Shown piece after piece: positions 61,223 through 64,000 of a stretch of DNA of 64,000 nucleotides. Every line of letters starts with the position of its first letter. The stretch's first letter is position 1. A program made the position numbers and the translations under genes. The notes under the pieces were generated by a model. The model was not told the DNA's origin and did not search any database. It saw only the letters and a list, made by a program, of their open reading frames with translations. The DNA lies in assembly GCF_002115755.1 (NCBI RefSeq), contig NZ_JFKA01000001.1:434001-498000 (forward strand), written 5' to 3'. This stretch comes from Thalassospira mesophila (lineage in GTDB: Bacteria; Pseudomonadota; Alphaproteobacteria; Rhodospirillales; Thalassospiraceae).

Positions 61223-64000
61223 ATGAAAGCCCGAACCGACGACCCGAAACGGGAAGTCATTGACAAAGTTGTCGAGCAAATCCACCTGCGGCTGGCAGGA
61301 GAGATGGCGAAGGATGCAGAAGCATTCGTTCGCCTTTTTTATAAGAACGTCCCGCCCGACGATATCGCAGGACGATCTGTTGATACGCTTTATGGCGCAG
61401 CACTGACGCTTTACAAGTTTGCCCAGAAGCGCCCGGTCGACAATTCAGCCAAGATCCGGGTTTATAACCCCGATCTGGAAGAACATGGCTGGAAGTCTGA
61501 TCATACCGTGATCGAGGTGATCAACACCGATATGCCGTTCCTGGTAGACTCGGTAACATCCGCGTTAAACGAATTTGATGTCACCGTTCATCTGGTGATC
61601 CACCCGATTATTCGGATCACGCGGGACGGCGATAACATTTTACAGTCTGTTAGCGGAGTTGACGCCTCCGAGGCGCCGCGTGAATCCGTTATGCATGTCG
61701 AGATCGACGAGCAGACAGACGAAAAAACCCTTCAGGCAATTCGCAGTCGCCTTGAAGATGTGCTGACCGATGTTGACCTTGCGGTGCGAGACTGGCAGCC
61801 AATGATGTCGCGGGTAAAGGAAGTCCTTTCCCAGATTGAACAGGCGCCCGAAGGCATTTCAGAAGAAGCGGTTCAGGAAACCCGTGATTTTCTGGATTGG
61901 CTATATGACGATCATTTCACCATTTTGGGCTATCGCGAATACAAGTTCAGTGGTGAAGGCAAAAAGGCCAAGGTCGATGTAAATATCGACAGCCAGCTTG
62001 GTATCCTTCGTCGTGAAGGCACCCATATATTTGATGAATTGCGCCAACTGGGTAAATTGTCGCCCGAAGTGCATGATTTTGTCACCAAGCCAAACCTTCT
62101 GATGGTGACCAAGGCCAACAAACAATCCACGGTGCATCGCTCGGTTCATCTTGATACCGTGGTGGTGAAGCAGTTTGATGCGACCGGCAAGGTCATTGGC
62201 CAGCATCTGTTTGTCGGCCTGTTTACATCGGGGGCTTATAATCTTAACCCGAAACTGATTCCGCTTTTGCGGATGAAGCTGGCCGAAACCATCAAACGTG
62301 CCGGTTTTCCGCCTGCCAGCCATGATGGCAAGGCGCTGGCCAACATTCTGGAAACCTTCCCGCGCGACGAGCTTTTCCAGATCGAACTCGACGACCTTTA
62401 TCACATCTGTATGGGCATTCTGCATTTGCAGGAACGTCAGCGCATCGCCCTGTTTGTGCGCCGCGATGCCTTTGAACGGTTCGTTTCCTGCCAGATTTTC
62501 TGCCCGCGCGACCGCTTTACCACCAAACTGCGGATGAATTTCCAGCGGGTGGTGGAAGAAGCCTTTAATGGCAAGGTTTCGGCCCATTACACCCAAATTG
62601 GCGACTCGCCGCTGGCGCGACTGCATGTTCTGGTACGCACCACGCCGGGCGAATTGCCGGAATATGATGTCGCAGACATTGAAAAACGCCTGGTCGAAGC
62701 CGCGCGCGACTGGAACGACACCATGCGCCAGGTTCTGGTGCGTGAAATGGGCGAAGAAAAAGGTCTGTCGTTGTATCGGCGTTATGGCGATTCTTTTGCC
62801 ACCGATTATCAGGACCGTTTTTCGGTTGAAACGGCGGTTCTTGATATTGAACGTATTGAAGATGTCCTGAAATCGAATGATTTGCGGGTTAATCTGTATC
62901 GGCCGATTGAAGCCGCCGAAAACGAACTGCGCTTTAAAATCTATAACCCCGCCGCCCCGGTGCCGCTTTCTGATGTGTTGCCGATGCTGGAAAATATGGG
63001 GTTAAAGGTCATTACCGAAAATCCGTTTGCGGTTACCCCGCGTGACGGCACCATCGGGGTGCGCATTCACGACTTTGGCGTGATTGTCGATGGCCAGTTC
63101 ACCCTGCATGAAGTGCGTAACAAGTTCCAGGAACTGTTCGTGCGCATGTGGCACGGCGAAGTGGAAAACGATGCCTTTAACCGGCTGGTATTGTTAGGCG
63201 GGCTTGATTGGCGTGAAGTTGTCGTCTTGCGGACCTATGCCCGCTATATGCGCCAAACCGGATCGGCCTTTTCGCAGGATTATCTGGCAAAAACGCTGGC
63301 CAATAATGCTGCCCTGGCAACATCGCTGGTCGAACTGTTTATCGCCCGCTTTGACCCGGACCGTGACCCGGGACTGGAAGCCGAAATTGGCGCGATTGAA
63401 AGCGATATCGCGGCCCGCCTTGATGACGTGATGAACCCCGATGAAGACCGCATCTTGCGGGCGTTTCTTAATCTGGTGCAATCCAGCCTTCGGACCAACT
63501 ATTTCCAGGTTGGCGAAGACGGCAATCCGAAACCTTATCTGTCGATCAAGTTTAATTCAGCTGAGGTCGAGGATTTGCCGCTGCCGCGCCCGTGGCGCGA
63601 AGTATTTGTGTATTCGCCACGGGTTGAAGCCGTGCATTTGCGCGGTGGGCCGGTGGCGCGCGGCGGCATTCGCTGGTCCGATCGCCAGGAAGATTTCCGC
63701 ACCGAAATTCTGGGTTTGGTCAAAGCCCAGATGGTGAAAAACGCGGTGATTGTACCGGTGGGGTCAAAAGGCGGCTTTGTCGTTAAACGTCCGCCGGTTG
63801 ATGGTACGCGCGAAGCCTTTTTGGAAGAAGGCATTGCCTGTTACAAAACCCTGATGCGCGGCCTGCTTGATATTACCGATAATATCGTTGCCGGTGCCGT
63901 GGTCGCGCCTGAACGGGTGCGACGGCTCGATGAAGACGACCCCTATCTGGTGGTGGCGGCCGACAAGGGCACAGCAACGTTTTCTGATATCGCCAATGGT
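61223..64000 (+). CDS. NAD-specific glutamate dehydrogenase, large type, 5' part (cut by window edge)
   Basis: This is the N-terminal 926 codons of a giant NAD-GDH, a class that is usually about 1,500-1,600 residues. There is no stop before the right edge. The protein starts MKARTDDPKREVIDKVVE with the ribosome site AAGGGAAA. A long N-terminal region (to about residue 780) of the L-180-type GDH is followed by the catalytic core: GGIRWSDRQEDFRTEILGL near 814-832, then KNAVIVPVGSKGGF near 838-851 with the lysine of the active site, and ADKGTATFSDIANG at the edge. The enzyme converts glutamate to 2-oxoglutarate and ammonium, and in Caulobacter-related bacteria it links nitrogen state to division. 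It lies divergent from fabI. Confidence 0.95.
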   Translation, partial: MKARTDDPKREVIDKVVEQIHLRLAGEMAKDAEAFVRLFYKNVPPDDIAGRSVDTLYGAALTLYKFAQKRPVDNSAKIRVYNPDLEEHGWKSDHTVIEVINTDMPFLVDSVTSALNEFDVTVHLVIHPIIRITRDGDNILQSVSGVDASEAPRESVMHVEIDEQTDEKTLQAIRSRLEDVLTDVDLAVRDWQPMMSRVKEVLSQIEQAPEGISEEAVQETRDFLDWLYDDHFTILGYREYKFSGEGKKAKVDVNIDSQLGILRREGTHIFDELRQLGKLSPEVHDFVTKPNLLMVTKANKQSTVHRSVHLDTVVVKQFDATGKVIGQHLFVGLFTSGAYNLNPKLIPLLRMKLAETIKRAGFPPASHDGKALANILETFPRDELFQIELDDLYHICMGILHLQERQRIALFVRRDAFERFVSCQIFCPRDRFTTKLRMNFQRVVEEAFNGKVSAHYTQIGDSPLARLHVLVRTTPGELPEYDVADIEKRLVEAARDWNDTMRQVLVREMGEEKGLSLYRRYGDSFATDYQDRFSVETAVLDIERIEDVLKSNDLRVNLYRPIEAAENELRFKIYNPAAPVPLSDVLPMLENMGLKVITENPFAVTPRDGTIGVRIHDFGVIVDGQFTLHEVRNKFQELFVRMWHGEVENDAFNRLVLLGGLDWREVVVLRTYARYMRQTGSAFSQDYLAKTLANNAALATSLVELFIARFDPDRDPGLEAEIGAIESDIAARLDDVMNPDEDRILRAFLNLVQSSLRTNYFQVGEDGNPKPYLSIKFNSAEVEDLPLPRPWREVFVYSPRVEAVHLRGGPVARGGIRWSDRQEDFRTEILGLVKAQMVKNAVIVPVGSKGGFVVKRPPVDGTREAFLEEGIACYKTLMRGLLDITDNIVAGAVVAPERVRRLDEDDPYLVVAADKGTATFSDIANG

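Noticed and set aside
60920..61285. 121-residue minus-strand frame across the glutamate dehydrogenase start
   Set aside because: It overlaps the real plus-strand gene start and has no ribosome site.

Overview
This window is a stretch of chromosome from an alphaproteobacterium, most like Rhodospirillales and possibly Thalassospira. The lineage call is an inference from family content and gene order: hemD-hemC beside tsaD-gpsA-YciI-EVE, the AddAB type of recombination nuclease, a very large NAD-dependent glutamate dehydrogenase, CnoX with an intact WCGPC, and an amgK-murU cell-wall recycling pair. Most of the window is dense core genome. I saw no insertion sequence, prophage, CRISPR array or integrase.

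Layout. Positions 1-4.9 kb hold hemD (cut by the left edge) and hemC on the minus strand, then tsaD, gpsA, a YciI protein, an EVE-domain protein and a small Rieske protein on plus. From 5.0 to 8.1 kb are a minus-strand alpha/beta hydrolase and two overlapping glycosyltransferases (GT4 and GT9), probably for envelope glycans. From 8.3 to 13.8 kb is a translation block, infC (ATA start), a lone receiver protein, rpmI, rplT, pheS and pheT, with a clear promoter and a stable leader hairpin before rpmI. From 13.9 to 18.2 kb are a peroxiredoxin, a divergent LysR regulator, an orphan lipoprotein and a PAS histidine kinase. Then come lepA and a UPF0303 protein.

The only clearly accessory island is 20.9-22.0 kb: a two-gene unit with an AbiEii-like nucleotidyltransferase, a 70-residue partner I cannot place, and a nested inverted repeat upstream. 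After a TrxB-like ferredoxin-NADP reductase comes a tight plus-strand run of tsaE, amgK, murU, addB and addA (23.3-32.6 kb), followed by trxA and a dienelactone-hydrolase-like protein. Two tandem paralogous chemoreceptors (33.9-37.9 kb) precede a LysR gene, an unusual fumarase/PurB-superfamily lyase and a DcuC-type dicarboxylate carrier (38.3-42.2 kb), which look like one uncharacterised catabolic locus.

From 42.4 to 49.6 kb on minus are ftsK, a DapC-like aminotransferase, and the ammonium uptake genes amt, amtB and glnK, with sigma-54-like promoters before amt and before glnK. Plus-strand ubiH-family and ompW genes follow; ompW has an FNR-type box. A minus-strand quality-control cluster (YbaK, CnoX, LON-domain protein, Trm112-like protein, DUF971) occupies 52.9-55.9 kb. 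Two identical tRNA-Gly(GCC) genes lie behind a strong promoter at 56.1 kb. The window ends with a GGDEF-EAL protein, an SDR, fabI and the 5' part of the large glutamate dehydrogenase gene. Many converging gene ends carry long perfect hairpins that serve as terminators.
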